From the NCBI GenBank assembly GCA_013400115.1, contig VXBP01004192.1:1-64000 (forward strand): DNA of 64,000 nucleotides. The letters are read 5' to 3'. Positions 23,243 through 35,345 of this stretch are shown piece after piece. The number at the start of each line of letters is the position of its first letter. The first letter of the stretch is position 1. Origin of the DNA: Rhinopomastus cyanomelas (taxonomy: Eukaryota; Chordata; Aves; Bucerotiformes; Rhinopomastidae). Below the pieces are notes generated by a model. It had not been told where the DNA came from. It saw only the letters and a list, made by a program, of their open reading frames with translations, and did no database searches. The translations under genes were made by a program, and so were the position numbers.

Positions 23243-23703
23243 TCTCGCCTCAGCTACAGGGGAAAGGGGAGTATTTTTCAGCTCACTACAGGTTGCTGGA
23301 TGCAGCTCTGGGTCATCCCATGGGGAGTAAGAATCAGCACTAAATTCTTTCTTCTCAGCCCGCCATTCCGGCTCAGGGTCAGGCCGGGTTGGGTCAGGGC
23401 CTGCTTCTCTGCCTGCCTCTCCCAGGCAGAAAAGGGGCCTGGGGTTGAGGGCAGCCGTTGCCCATCCCCTGCCTCCAGGAGGGCAGGGGAGGAAAGACAG
23501 CCCTGTGTTGATGTGCTGGGGCAAAGCTCCCAGAAGCAAAAAGGTCAGGGCTGGGTCATCAGCCCTCCTTTATAATGTCACCTAGTGCCCATCCCTTGCA
23601 GGACAGGTCACTGGGAAAATTCTCTTAAAACAAGCTTTATTAAAGTTTCATTAAAACACAACTCTATCCATTTGAAAATTTTGGTAATTTTCAAATCATA
23701 ACA

Positions 23704-24627
23704 CTTTGGGATGTACACTGTGTTTTTCTGAGTGCTGTGGATTACAAGAGACTTATCGAAGTCCTCAAAACCCTGTTTCAAGGCTAATTCTGTTGGGGTG
23801 GGGTTAGGGTACAGTTACCAGCTGGAAAGATCCTTCACTGCAGGAGGAAGAGTTTAGGTTTAAAACCATTACAATCAGTTACTGCCTGTAACACCAGTGT
23901 CCCTTCAATAAGGGCTTCCCTCACAAGGAAGGCAGAGTCTTTAAACAGAGAACTTCAATCCCCAGTTCAGGCACACCATGACGCGTACGCTGAAGCAGAG
24001 ATACTGCTAGCAACTAGTCCTGATGGTAACATTTCTTCCCTACAGCCTGAACTAGTGCTTTCTGCAGGGTTGAATTTATCAATTGCCAGACACTGAAGAG
24101 AGAAAAGGTGGGGGAAAGGGGACAAGCCCATACACATCCCTTACCTTCAACTTTAACTTCCTTGTATGTGGGACACATGTTAAGTATGGGAATTTGTCAC
24201 ACCAAAGGATGAGTCTAATAGCTCAAGGGCCAACTCAGGTCTAGCAGGGAAAGAAGAAATTCAGGGCACAAGAGACCTACACCAGTCCATTTTTGCTGAC
24301 TCTGGTCTAGTGAGGTTCAGGATTGCAGAGGGCCAGCACAATTTAGCCAGAAAATTCTCAAGCTGCATGTAAAGCAGAGGCCCCAACTTCAACCTTTTGA
24401 CAGTTCAAAAAAATCCCAAACAGGACATTCACATAGGGCTGAGCACATAATCACAGGAAATTAATTTTATATTCGGCTAGAGAGAATGAGGCAGCTTTTT
24501 TCCAGCTGAGAGCATGTAATTGTTTGGCAGCAAGTCCCTATATCTCAGAAGCTATGACAGCAGCTGAACGGTTCCTTTTAGTAGAGTTAACTTTTATTTC
24601 CTTTGTCTCAACTTTTTGTTTGGAAGA
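23704..24627. other. Unassigned non-coding tract
   Basis: No recognised gene or repeat between the complete family-A LTR and the next CR1 fragment. Confidence 0.5.
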
Positions 24628-24832
24628 ATTTGGTGAGACACTAGAACAGATTGCCCGGAAAAAGCTGTGGATGTCCCCTCACTGGAAGTATTCAACACTA
24701 CACTGGATGAGGTTTTGAGCAACCCAGCCTAGAATACTTTGATCCCTTAGATCTAAGGTCTAGATCACTTACTTGGAACTAGATTATCTTTAAGGTACCT
24801 ACCAACTTACAACTTTCTATGATTCTATGATG
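24628..24832 (+). mobile_element. Diverged CR1 LINE fragment with octamer tail
   Basis: 'gaatttggtgagacactagaacagattgcc' diverges strongly from the usual CR1 'gagcactggaacaggctgcc', but the order of blocks is kept and the end 'ctatgattctatgatg' is the CR1 tail. An old insertion. A further weak CR1-like piece ('aggctggaagggacctcag') lies at about 24938-24962 on the minus strand. Confidence 0.8.
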
Positions 24833-27800
24833 ACCCACGCGACGTTCTCTAGTGTACAAGCACTTTTGCAATGCACTGCCATCTGTGAGGCCAGACAAGT
24901 CAGGAAGAACACAGTTGGGTAAGAACCAAAAGGAGAGCTCAGGCTGGAAGGGACCTCAGAGACCCTTGAAGCTGTTCTCCTGGTTTACTCCAGCATTAGC
25001 GTTGGGCATAATGACTCAAAATACATCCAGCAGACTGAAAGGAAGAGTATTTGTCCTTATCCAAAGACATGAAAAGCTGACCCAAACCACAGCTTTTATC
25101 TCCCAAAAAGCAGGATGACTAAGTTAAAACCCAAAGCATCTCATTCTTAACCACGTGGTGAAGCTCAATTGAGCCTACACTTCATTGCTTTTATGAAAAT
25201 ACTGTTATGCTGTAGTAGGAAGGACTCTCACATCTTTTAATAAATGCATCCAGATCATGCCAAGATATTTCATAACTATCAAACCTAGTATGGTTGACTC
25301 ACCTGTCAGTGACAACAACAGTCATTAGTCCACATGTTGCTATTGTTTCCAGGGTAAATTTCAAGTAAAATCTGACACTTTTCCTTTCAATATGGGGACG
25401 CAAACAAGGTTTCCTGTTCAACATACTTGGAGATGATGTTGTTTTTCCAAGCTGTATCTAGTCAGTAATTTGAGAGGGAGATTGGTTTTGTTTTTAGACT
25501 CAAAACTATTAACAGCCTCCCTATAAAGGGGCAACAGGAATTAGAGTGAGTAGCTCTGGGGCCAGTATTTCAAAAATAACCAACTTGCATAATCTCAAAA
25601 GAATTCTTATGGAAGCTCTCCTTCAGAGAAAGGCCTTTGACGATCACGGCAGTTAGGACAGCAAGAGCCTTATATGGAGTCAAACCGGGCAGAACATTTT
25701 CTATGGAGTGCTAATTGTAACATTGGTCACGAAAAATGCATTGACTGGATGCACGACAGAACCGAACCATTCGGGGAGGCCTTGAGATTGCTAACTTTCC
25801 AGCTTCGTACCAGAGATGTTGGCAGAACTCTTCTTATTTAGAACAAGTTCCTTGCCAAACAAGCTCCCAGACAGGGACGTACTCAGTGCCCAGAAGATCA
25901 ACTGGAAGTGACCAAGATAACAGATTCTTCACAGTAAGGAGGACACCAACTTCCAGATACTTGGACTGCAGCACACACATCTCCTGAGCATTTATAATGG
26001 AAGCAAGATAAAGCAGTGTCATTTCTAAGAAGTGACATTAGTGTGAACAGAGCACTACATCAACAGGGACGTTTATCAGAGTTAACCAGGCTGCTTGGTT
26101 CCTTGACACAGAGCTTGAATTCTTCACCTGTTAAAGCCTCTCAAAACCTATCTGCACCTAATCATGGCTTTGCCCTAAAGCCTCGTATCCACGGCAGGCA
26201 AGATGAGTACTCCTCATACCTCTATATGGCTAAAAACAGGGGGACATACACTGTGCAGAATTTTAAGGGGAAAACAGTGCTTCTAGCAATAAAATCCTTA
26301 GTATTTCAATTTATCTGCAGCCTCATGAGGAAAACAAGTACGCAAGACTTGCTGTATTTACAGCGCACCAGTCCTGCTTCCCAAACCTCTCAAGGAGAAA
26401 ACTGGCTGGAGAAGAGAAAAGCATGGGCACCAAGTGCCCACACAGTTATGCACTATAGTTGCGTGTGTGTCTTAGACAGCCCTCCTGATGGGAAACAAAA
26501 CAGTAGCCTCCCTTCTTCCAAAGGGCTCAGAGCTATCCACAGCCCCATAAAGAACACGGAGGAAAAATGGAATCTCAATATATGTTTTGACATGCTCTTA
26601 ATTCAACCTGGCAGGAATGTATTATAGCAGTGTTACCTGTTCTAGAGCCAGTGGAGCACTTCTGGTCCAGGGAAAAAGTGGTCTTCTGCAATATGACCAT
26701 CTGCCATTTCCCCAAGAAGCAGTAGTGTCCCAGTAGGTGTAGCTGAAACCCATCAGAAGTGCCTCATTTTACTGGAGTGACATTTTATCAAGCAAGATCG
26801 TTTGTTTGATCAGTGTCGTCAAGATGGTTCATGAGGCCAGACTGGGGTACTATTAAGAAAAAATATTAACCATGCAAGGCACCTGTTGCTTTCTTCTAAG
26901 GAATTCATAAATTGCCTAGTTCTTCAATCTCAAGGGAACACTAAAGGAAGACACATTCAAGCAGCAAAGACAAACCGAACCATGACAAAAGACTGTAGCA
27001 TCGCTGGCACAGTCACCACAGCTTGCTCACGGAGGACAAACCAGTGACAGTGCCCAAGAGTCATAGTTACATACAAAGCCCTAATAAACACGGGGCTAAA
27101 CACAGCAAGGGGGAATAGGAGCAGCAAGCTAAACCTCTGAAAAGCCACTGAGGGACCACAAACTGGCTTAGAAAAAAACTGCATACTTCCATTTTGATTT
27201 TAAACACTTGGTAGGAAAAGGACATAACTCATTAAATGGTCAAAGACTAGCTAACAAAAATCTCTATTCAGCCTCACAATCTTTTGCCAGAGCTCTACAT
27301 CTCCATTACATGGCCTGAATACCACAGCAAGGCACATAATATTTCATTTTACTTGTAAATACTTACATTTGGACATATCCTGTCTCACTAAAATGAGAAA
27401 TGCAGTCATTTGCATTTACTGTCACCTGTTATTTCTGAGAATAAGCATTAAGCAGGATTAAATTATGTCATTTTTGCCATAAGTAACCTCGTGATTGTAG
27501 CTGCAGGAGTTCATGGAGGAAATCCATTTTCTACAGGAGTTTTCAGTGAAAAAGAACGTTAAGCATTCAAAAATTAATACATAGGTGTTTTGCATAAACT
27601 TCCATGCTCAAGCAGCAAATGGAATTTTAGAGCTCCTACAGGCACTCAGTCGTAAAAACTGTAAAAGTCCCTGTCCTTGTCTTTCAGGATAGTATTTTTA
27701 CGTGTGGCAACCCAATGCTGCAAAAGACTTCACTATCTCTAACATATGTCTAAGGGACAGCACTTGCCCTTTGCTCTTCCCATATCTGAAGACTGTACCA

Positions 27801-30432
27801 GTTTAGCAGCTTTCAGAAGCTGTGGAAGAAGGAGAGACAGGAGCTGATCCACGGGGTTAATGCCAACAGGATCCTCAAGGCTCCAAGTATCTTCAGTGTT
27901 CCTAGACCTGCCAGGCTTTCTACTCACAGCCACTGCAGGAAGTCTGGAGAGGGACAGCAGAGCACTGAAGTTTCTACCTCAGAAATGCAAATAGCAGCTA
28001 CAGCAAAAAGCAAAAGTGTGACTGCAGCCTGTTCCATCAATTAGTGGGGAACAAAACTGAGGGAGTGGAAAACGCTGGGGTTCAGCTACTGTATAATTTT
28101 ATCATGTCAGTTCAACTTTTCTGACTCTAAAACGACTTCATTACTCAGAAGTCCGGATCCCTCTGTTGCCATCAGTGTAAAATGGCTTGGTGAGACCCTT
28201 CTAGAGCCCCTTGTTGCAATGCACACCTGTTCTGACTTGATTACTCTTTCCCATCACCCCAGCACAGCAACGACCATCGCACGATGCTAGCAATAAAAAA
28301 ATTACACCTCAAAAGAAAAACACTGTCCAGCTGGCCTTACCATGGAGTCCACATGAACTCCTAGGAAAGCATAGAAAGCACAAGTGTTTGAAATGTATGT
28401 CCTATTCCAAAGGTGCTGCAAAAACGCTCTACTTCTCCCACACACCTCTTCTGGCTACTGCCAAATTCTGCTAGACCTGACTTTGGCTGCAAGTCACAGA
28501 CAGCCATAGAGCACCGACAAGTCCTGCACTGCTCCCAGGCTCTGTACTAGCTCTCCAACACGCAGGTCTATCAGTTTCTTGACTAGAGCTCTCAGAGCAT
28601 CCAGCAGTTTAGCAACTTGCCTCTACTCCTGTGCCCACATGCTTGGGTACTTCCACTATACATCACCTATAACAACATCCTCAAATGTATCAGCGCTTCC
28701 AAAACCGACATCAGAAGAGCAAGGGAAAACAAACAGATCTGGGAAACAACGGGTCTCATGTGTAGAGAGGACAAATAAGCAGGCCAGTCTCACACATAAG
28801 CATCAGTTTGGTTGGTCAGAATCTGCTACAGCCATAGCATCCACAGCACTGCTCATTTGCTGATTCTCCATGGGGTTTTTTTAAACTTTAAGTAACACTC
28901 AGCCCTTCAATAAAGCGTGAAGCTGCAGAATTAATGTCCTAGATACAATCTCTTGCCAACATCACCTAGCTTGGCACTCATAAGAAAGTCTCATTTGAAC
29001 AGGGTCAGATCCACAAGCTTCCCTTGTCACAGTCTGCAAATTCAGCTTTGGACCAAACGCTCGAGAAAGCCTTGGCCGAGTCTTGACTGTCACCAGAGCA
29101 GGGCACCTCTACAAGTAGAGCCCAAGAAAAATACATTAATGGTAGAGGAGAAAAAAATTGATATCACCAAAAATCACATCACCGTCAGCTATTACTAAGG
29201 CTGCACCTTGACAAACGCACCATCTTGTACATTCAAGCACCCTTTCTGCTGCAGCCTTTAAAGACCTTGCTAGAGCTGCCAGCAAAAGCCAGCATTTAGA
29301 GCCTATAGAAAAGCTTCTCTCAATTCACATCATCAACACCTACAATCCTACCATCTGCTCAAAGCACTTAAGGGGAAGCACCACGAGCTCACATCAATCT
29401 GGGAAAAAAACCCCACAGGTATAAACAATCTAACACTATTTACATACACACAAATCTCTCTACCAATTGGTAAGTCTGTTTGGGTTTGTCAAATCTGCAA
29501 AAGAACAGGATTGCAGAGAGATAAGGCAAGGTACAACTTTTCTGCTTACCTTAGTCAAGCTAGGAGCCCTAGGGGGATGCCCAGGCATGACTGATCACTG
29601 CTACCATCTAATCTCCATCCTCCGCTCATTCAAAAACTACAAAGAACTCAATTTCTGTGACACTTGTTTATATATGCTTTCAGGGGCAAAACGAAAAACA
29701 CCAAACCACCAGACAATGCCTTTCAGGAACTAACTAACATCCTGACCAAGCACCTACTGGTACTACCTGTTCTCCCACCCCTAAAACTAATTTACTCAAG
29801 TCATAACGGGTCCACAACCTCAAGTGTTTTCTACTGTCTTCCTCCACATCTTTATCTAAATATTCATTTGGCACTGAGCCAGATGTAATTGAGGTTAATT
29901 CAACCAGCTATAGAGCAGGCATTCAGGTATCTCGGCCACCAAGTTCATGTATGCATTTGGCATTGAAATCTCCCAGCAACACCGAACAGATCCTTTGCAA
30001 ACTAAGTTACAGATCACGTTCCCCTAAGTTTACCCTTGAAGGGGATTATCTCAGGGCAGCCTTAGCAGAACTAAGTGAACAAGTTCCAAAACCCCTCCAT
30101 CTGCTTCTAGTTAGAAAAGTTCCCCCTCAAGCCATTGGTAAGTAAATTATCACCTGAAAAAAGTTATACTTCAATTTTGAATAGGTCTGGTATAGTAAAG
30201 GGAAAAAACTCCATCCATCAAAACACTCAGGATAAACTATGTCTCTGTCAAACACCACAGTGCTCATTTTGACCTTAAGTCACAACCAAAAAGCATTTGT
30301 TTCCCTTCACTTAGCCACTGTCCCCATCAACCCTATCACTTGTATTGAAGATTCTGGCCTGAAACACCTCAGTAAGGAAAACCAACAAGAAAGAAAGAAG
30401 AAAGCCTTCTATGTTTTTAAGATACTCACCAT
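24833..30432. other. Unassigned non-coding tract
   Basis: About 5.6 kb without a recognisable gene or repeat. It contains a 203-codon plus-strand frame at 26016-26627 with no domain I recognise, and an exon-like minus-strand segment at 25303-25371. Both are discussed as findings. The rest appears intronic or intergenic. Confidence 0.5.
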
Positions 30433-30967
30433 TGACTCACAGAAAGACCCCAAGAACTCTAAACAGAGTTTTTGAGGAGGCAATTTATTCGCTAGCGGGC
30501 GCACAGGGTTCACACCTCTCCAATCATGCGCACCAAACTGGACCCAAAACCATGCTTACATGTTGTACAATAATACATATTCAATAGATCTCCCAACACA
30601 CCTAATACATAGTAATGACCTGCCCCGCTTCACATGCAAATTAAGTCTCTTCCCATTTGAACCCATGCTGTCTTTAGTGATGAGATGCTTTCTGCTGGTC
30701 TTGAGCCTTCTGCATTCCTTATCTTTATCTCCAAGAACAATGTACAGGTCATCTGGTTTCCTTATCTCTAGGGATGGTCCCCCACAGTGGATAGAATTTG
30801 GCTTGTTATTCTGTTCAGGCTTCTGTTCTGTTTGCCTTCTTGCCGTAATGAGCCACTGTTTTCTAAGTTATGCTTGCCCCACCAGTCACCATCCATTTAA
30901 AATACTAACACGTTGCTTGTGCTAAGCTCAGACTAAATAAAACCAAAATTATCCTACAACTGTAACA
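30433..30967 (-). mobile_element. ERV solo LTR (family C), minus strand
   Basis: Read on the minus strand, it starts TGTTACAGTTGTAGG at 30967. It has a promoter-like A/T stretch ('gtattattgtacaacatgtaa') and a CpG-containing 'ggtgcgcatgattgg' to 'tgtgcgcccgctagcg' block. AATAAATTGCCTCC follows directly at about 30484-30497, then 'gagttcttggggtcttt', ending in CA at 30433. The poly(A) signal a short way inside a TG...CA unit is LTR-like, and the wording resembles avian ERV LTRs known to me. No matching target duplication was found. Confidence 0.6.
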
Positions 30968-31220
30968 TCAAAACCCAGACTAACAGTAGGATAGCATCTC
31001 ACATTCATTTAACCAAACTTGGTTTTCTATTCCCATCTACTGCCAAAATCTACCACAAGAACATGGTAGAAAACAAGACAGTTCCCTAAAGGAAGTTTAT
31101 TTTGTGTGGTTTTAAAAAAAATCATCCAAAACAAGTTCACTAGGTAGAAGTTGTCCCAGATACATGACCTGCTACAGAATATCAGCCTAGTCACTGGCTA
31201 ATCATGGCAGTCCCCTGACC

Positions 31221-31250
31221 GTTTAAGGTAGAAATAAATCTACCTTAAAC
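31221..31250. repeat. Perfect 12-bp inverted repeat, 6-nt loop
   Basis: GTTTAAGGTAGA is followed by AATAAA and then TCTACCTTAAAC, an exact reverse complement. It lies between two LTR-like pieces on the minus strand. Confidence 0.9.
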
Positions 31251-31373
31251 AGAGAAAAGCATCGAAGTCCACCAAATATTTGAAAATATTTCTTGCCACT
31301 TGTGATAAGCAATTTTAGTCCCAAACAGGGTTTCAGCCAAAATTAACAATTTACTAAGTTAATGGAAACAAGC

Positions 31374-31700
31374 AACCAGCGCTGGGTGCGCGGGGAGTCT
31401 CTGCTCCACCAAGACGCACACCGTAAAGAACTAGACTGTTCCTTATACAGCCTAACATTAATTACACATTCATAATGGGCATGTTTTCTCCAAGAACTCT
31501 CCACCTTCAGGTGGAACAGGCACAGCAGTTACCTTCAACCAAGCACCCCGCTGCCCGTGCTCCACAGCAGACATCCTGCAGAGTGCCCAAGCCCCTGCAC
31601 AATTCAGGCTGTGGCTAGCAAAACTGCAGCAAGTACGACGACGACACGTTAACAGGCAATTCCCCTTTTAACAAATATATAAGACAAGCAATGCACAAGA
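31374..31700 (-). mobile_element. LTR-like fragment (family D), minus strand
   Basis: On the minus strand 'gctgTATAAGGaac' (about 31442-31455) is followed by 'ctttacggtgtgcgtc', 'ttggtggagcagagactc' and 'cgcgcacccagcgctgg', a CpG-rich block just after a TATA box, as in the R/U5 part of an avian ERV LTR. Both ends are uncertain. It could be an independent LTR remnant or part of a decayed provirus with family C (about 400 bp away, same strand). Confidence 0.45.
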
Positions 31701-34700
31701 CAAACTGTCTGCTCACAGCCATCTCAGTCCCAACATGTTTGTTAGGCAACCTTTTCGAACACAGGAACTACATCCATTTTTCGGCTTGCGGTTATACAGG
31801 GGCATGCAAGACAGAAGGTCACATTTTATCGTGTGGTCCTACTATTGCTTCATAGTGACACGAATCAGATGAACACATATCACACACTTAAGACAGGAAC
31901 AGCTGTAAGACACAGACCATCCCCTGGGAGGCTTGTTCACAAATACTACCATTAACATCTGAACTGGCTAGAGAGAACACACATTACAGGATCACACCAA
32001 AGATTTTGCTTGCCGCCGAAATGGTTGCATGAATAGTTTTGCATGTTTCTCTGCCACACAGCATAGAACACAGCAGTAGATCTGCCATTATCCCAAATTC
32101 ACAACTGATACTAAAATACAGACCCAACCTAGAACTTCAGGCTGTCAACAAAATGTCAGCACACTCCTGTTCTTTGGCCACTTGTGATTAGCAAGTAACA
32201 GATGCCACAACAACAAGGGCTGGCGTAAGGCAGTGCTGCAGGATATATGTAGGACATACTGAGTTAATCATCATAGTACTCAAAGGTTCTACAAGTTTGC
32301 CAGATAAATACACATCAAGTAATGCCAAGAATGTAAATTCATCCTCCAGCACCAGTCCTCCTGCTCTTGCTGTTTATAGACCCCAGCAGAAGTGATGAAG
32401 CTATAAAAGAACTCCCTCCTTACCACCCGCTCAGCTTTCAGTATTCTATGCATCATCAGAAAAGCAAAAAAGCACCCCAAGAACGAACATACTGCCAAAC
32501 TGGCTCTTGCTGACGTGTGTGACATTCTTCTAACAAAATAGTCTTACTGCCTAGTATTCAACAATTCGTGCCACAGGAAGCAAACTAAGAGGCAGAGTCA
32601 CAGAAAACTAGAAAAGCCAGTTTTATCTGTCATCTCATTTTTCATTGACAAATGTGGTTTGGTTAAAATCACCTGTAAGACCAAAAATTAGAAAGGGAAA
32701 TGACTTGATTGTCAAGACCCACTAGGTTATAACCCGGGATCTTTTTGGGCACTCATAGCTCAGAAAAAAAAACCAAGTAACTTTCTTTCACTTGGTTGCT
32801 TATATTGGAAAAAATGTGGGGTTTTGACAGTGCTCTGGAAAGGGAGACCAGTGCCTCCTTCAGCATTCAGGAGCCCAACAGCCATATGAAGCAATATCAT
32901 AATCTGGAGAACAACAATGGTAACTCCTTTGTAGTTTTTAAATACTGCAAAACCACAACAGCTAAGAACTACAACAAAGACTTTAAATAAAAGCTTTCAC
33001 TTGGTTGAATACCTCATTAGTTGCCCAGCAAGGTAGGAAAACACACTCCCAGTGCAGCCTGTAAGGTAGTTTCTGCAACAACGATAAAGCAATACCATAA
33101 CCATGAAGAATTACAGACCACCGCACCCACTGGTTCCTGAGTCACGGGCATTCACCATCTCATCCTCAGCTTTAAGCTGCCAGGAACTTCTACATATGGC
33201 TACATGCATGGGAAAATGGGATTAAAAGATTCAGTCACTGAACTAATAAGTGTTGACTGAGTAGCTGTATTAATCACCATGCTGAATTCAGCAGGTCTCA
33301 AAATACTGCACCACGCTGACTAGAGAATCTCATTCTGCGCCTTTCCCTGATGACAAATACACTTTGTTAGATTTAGACATTTTCACCTACAGTTAAATTC
33401 TCATCAGAAAAGCCAGAAGCACATGATGAAACCAACAGCCTGGTCCCCATATCAACCTCATTCAGGAACACTACGGCAATTTGAGCTCGCATCCTAACCA
33501 CAACCACTCCTATCCTAGTCCGTATTACAGAAACACATGTCATACATGTCAAACACATTCTCTGCATGTTGAATTACTTTTCATTCAGTCCTCTCAATAA
33601 AGAGGATACCAACCCAACGCAGCCAAAACCTTACAGGACCTTCCAAATACGCGGCGCGGTTTTTCAAAGCACATTAAGGTTTCACTGTTAAGAGCAGCAG
33701 CACACGGAACTAAAGGCTGCTTCATCCCCATTATATGTCATGTACAAAGTCTCAGAAGTTCACTGACACTGAAACTTGAATCAATGATGATATTCAGCAT
33801 CTCTTAACATAGTTCTAAGAGCTGACATCTTTAGCACCCAAGACTCTTATATTTTTTTCATTCTGGTAGACACAAGTGTGAAGATCAAAATAGTAAAATA
33901 CTAAAGGGATGAAGAAAAAGGTGCCAGCAGAGAAAAAGTAATGTGATGGAGGTGGAAACGGTGAAGAACCTCATTAGTCAGGGAAGAATTTCATTAAAGG
34001 CTAGATTGAACAGTCCTGCCAAGTGTCCAAATCAAATTATTTTTGAACCTGAATTACACAGCCCCAGAATACAAGTGGTTGAAGACAACTGAAAATTTAG
34101 CACAGTGGCTTTAAAATAAGAGACAGGAAAACAAAGGCAGAACTGTAAATTTGGATTCATTTTTGTTTGAAGTCGTAGGTCCATGTCTAAGTCCATGTCT
34201 AGCATCAGGGCAACACGAGATCTTCATCCTTGATCTGGGTGAAAGCAGAGAAATCTCTTGGCATGTTTAAAGACCACATCAAATAAGGAGAATGGATAAT
34301 AAACCAAAGGACAGGGCTTTGGGCATCCTGGGCATCTCAGTAGGTCAGACAAATAGGCAAACAAGCAGCTCAGAAGATTCAAACCCAAATGTGGTTATAA
34401 GTACATGTTGTGCTGCGTTGAGAAGCAAAACTGCTTCACTCTGCCTGCAGGTCATTGTCTCCAAGGCCACACCTGAACAGCACAGCTGATCTCTGCACAC
34501 CCGTAGCACAACAGAGAAGTCAAACCGTGTAGAACCCATGAGACAATCAGGGGTCGAGCACCAGACATGTAAGAGGCTGTGGCAGCAGCACATATGGAGA
34601 GCCTGGAGAAGAGAAACTGCTAAGTGATCTGATGCATCTCCCACGACTTAGAGCAGGAAAGCAGACAAGATGGAGCTAAAGTCTTCCAGGGATTGTGTAG

Positions 34701-35345
34701 GAAGAATCTCAAGACAAATCCTTTTAACAGAATTCTCACTGGCACCAAAAAAAGTGGAAAAATTACGGTGAGAGCTCTGCAGCATCAGAACAAGGAACTC
34801 CAGAGGCAGTCAACTTTACATTGTTGTCAGTGCTTCAGAGCACACATGGACAAGGCCTTAGGCAACCTGATGTAGGATTACATCTAGCCATGCTCTGGGT
34901 AGGATCAAGTCAGCAACACGCCAAAGTCCCCGCTGACATTTGTATCTATCCCAGTGCTTTTCAAACTTCTAAGAACCTGCCTGCACATTTTACTTCGGTT
35001 TTCATTCCCTTTAACATTCAAACAGTCACACAAGTACCAAAAATCTTCCAACATCATTCGAATGCTGTGCCCCATGCTCAGCAGCCACAGCTTCCATGCT
35101 CGGCTTGGCAGAATAAGGAAAAGGAAACCCTATCTCATGAGCCCACGTTGAAGATGGAACAGCTACATTCCTGAGCTAAATCACCTGAGAAGAGCATGCA
35201 CCCCTGCAAAAGGGCATTCACACATCCCAGAAGGTCACCCAGGACTCTTACTGGCATCAGTTACACTTCCAAGAAAGCCCACAGATGTGTATCTTGTTAA
35301 GATCTTAGTTTGAGCAAGCAGTGCTAAACCAAGCAACATTGCTAC
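31701..35345. other. Unassigned non-coding tract
   Basis: No recognised gene or repeat. A CpG cluster 'acgcggcgcgg' at about 33648 is isolated in AT-rich DNA. A 12-bp direct repeat ('gtccatgtctaa/g') occurs at about 34180-34203. Confidence 0.5.

Larger units (their letters stand above)
22397..23703 (-). mobile_element. Complete family-A ERV LTR, minus strand
   Basis: This is the best-preserved copy, 1,307 bp. On the minus strand it begins TGTTATGATTTGAAAATT. Then come the 'gtgacctgtcct' block, TTATAAAG (plus-strand 23568-23575), a GC-rich and (GA)n-containing middle, AATAAA (plus-strand TTTATT at 22515-22520), and it ends in ...AACCCACCACA at 22397. It aligns with the pieces at 3289-4140, 4266-4512 and 17345-18595. 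Flanking 5-mers CATTT and CTTTG do not match, so the target duplication is decayed or the ends were rearranged. No internal retroviral genes flank it, which indicates a solo LTR left by recombination. Confidence 0.8.

Noticed and set aside
30433..31700. An intact provirus between two LTRs
   Set aside because: The two LTR-like pieces are not alike and only 400 bp lie between them, with no gag, pol or env frame.
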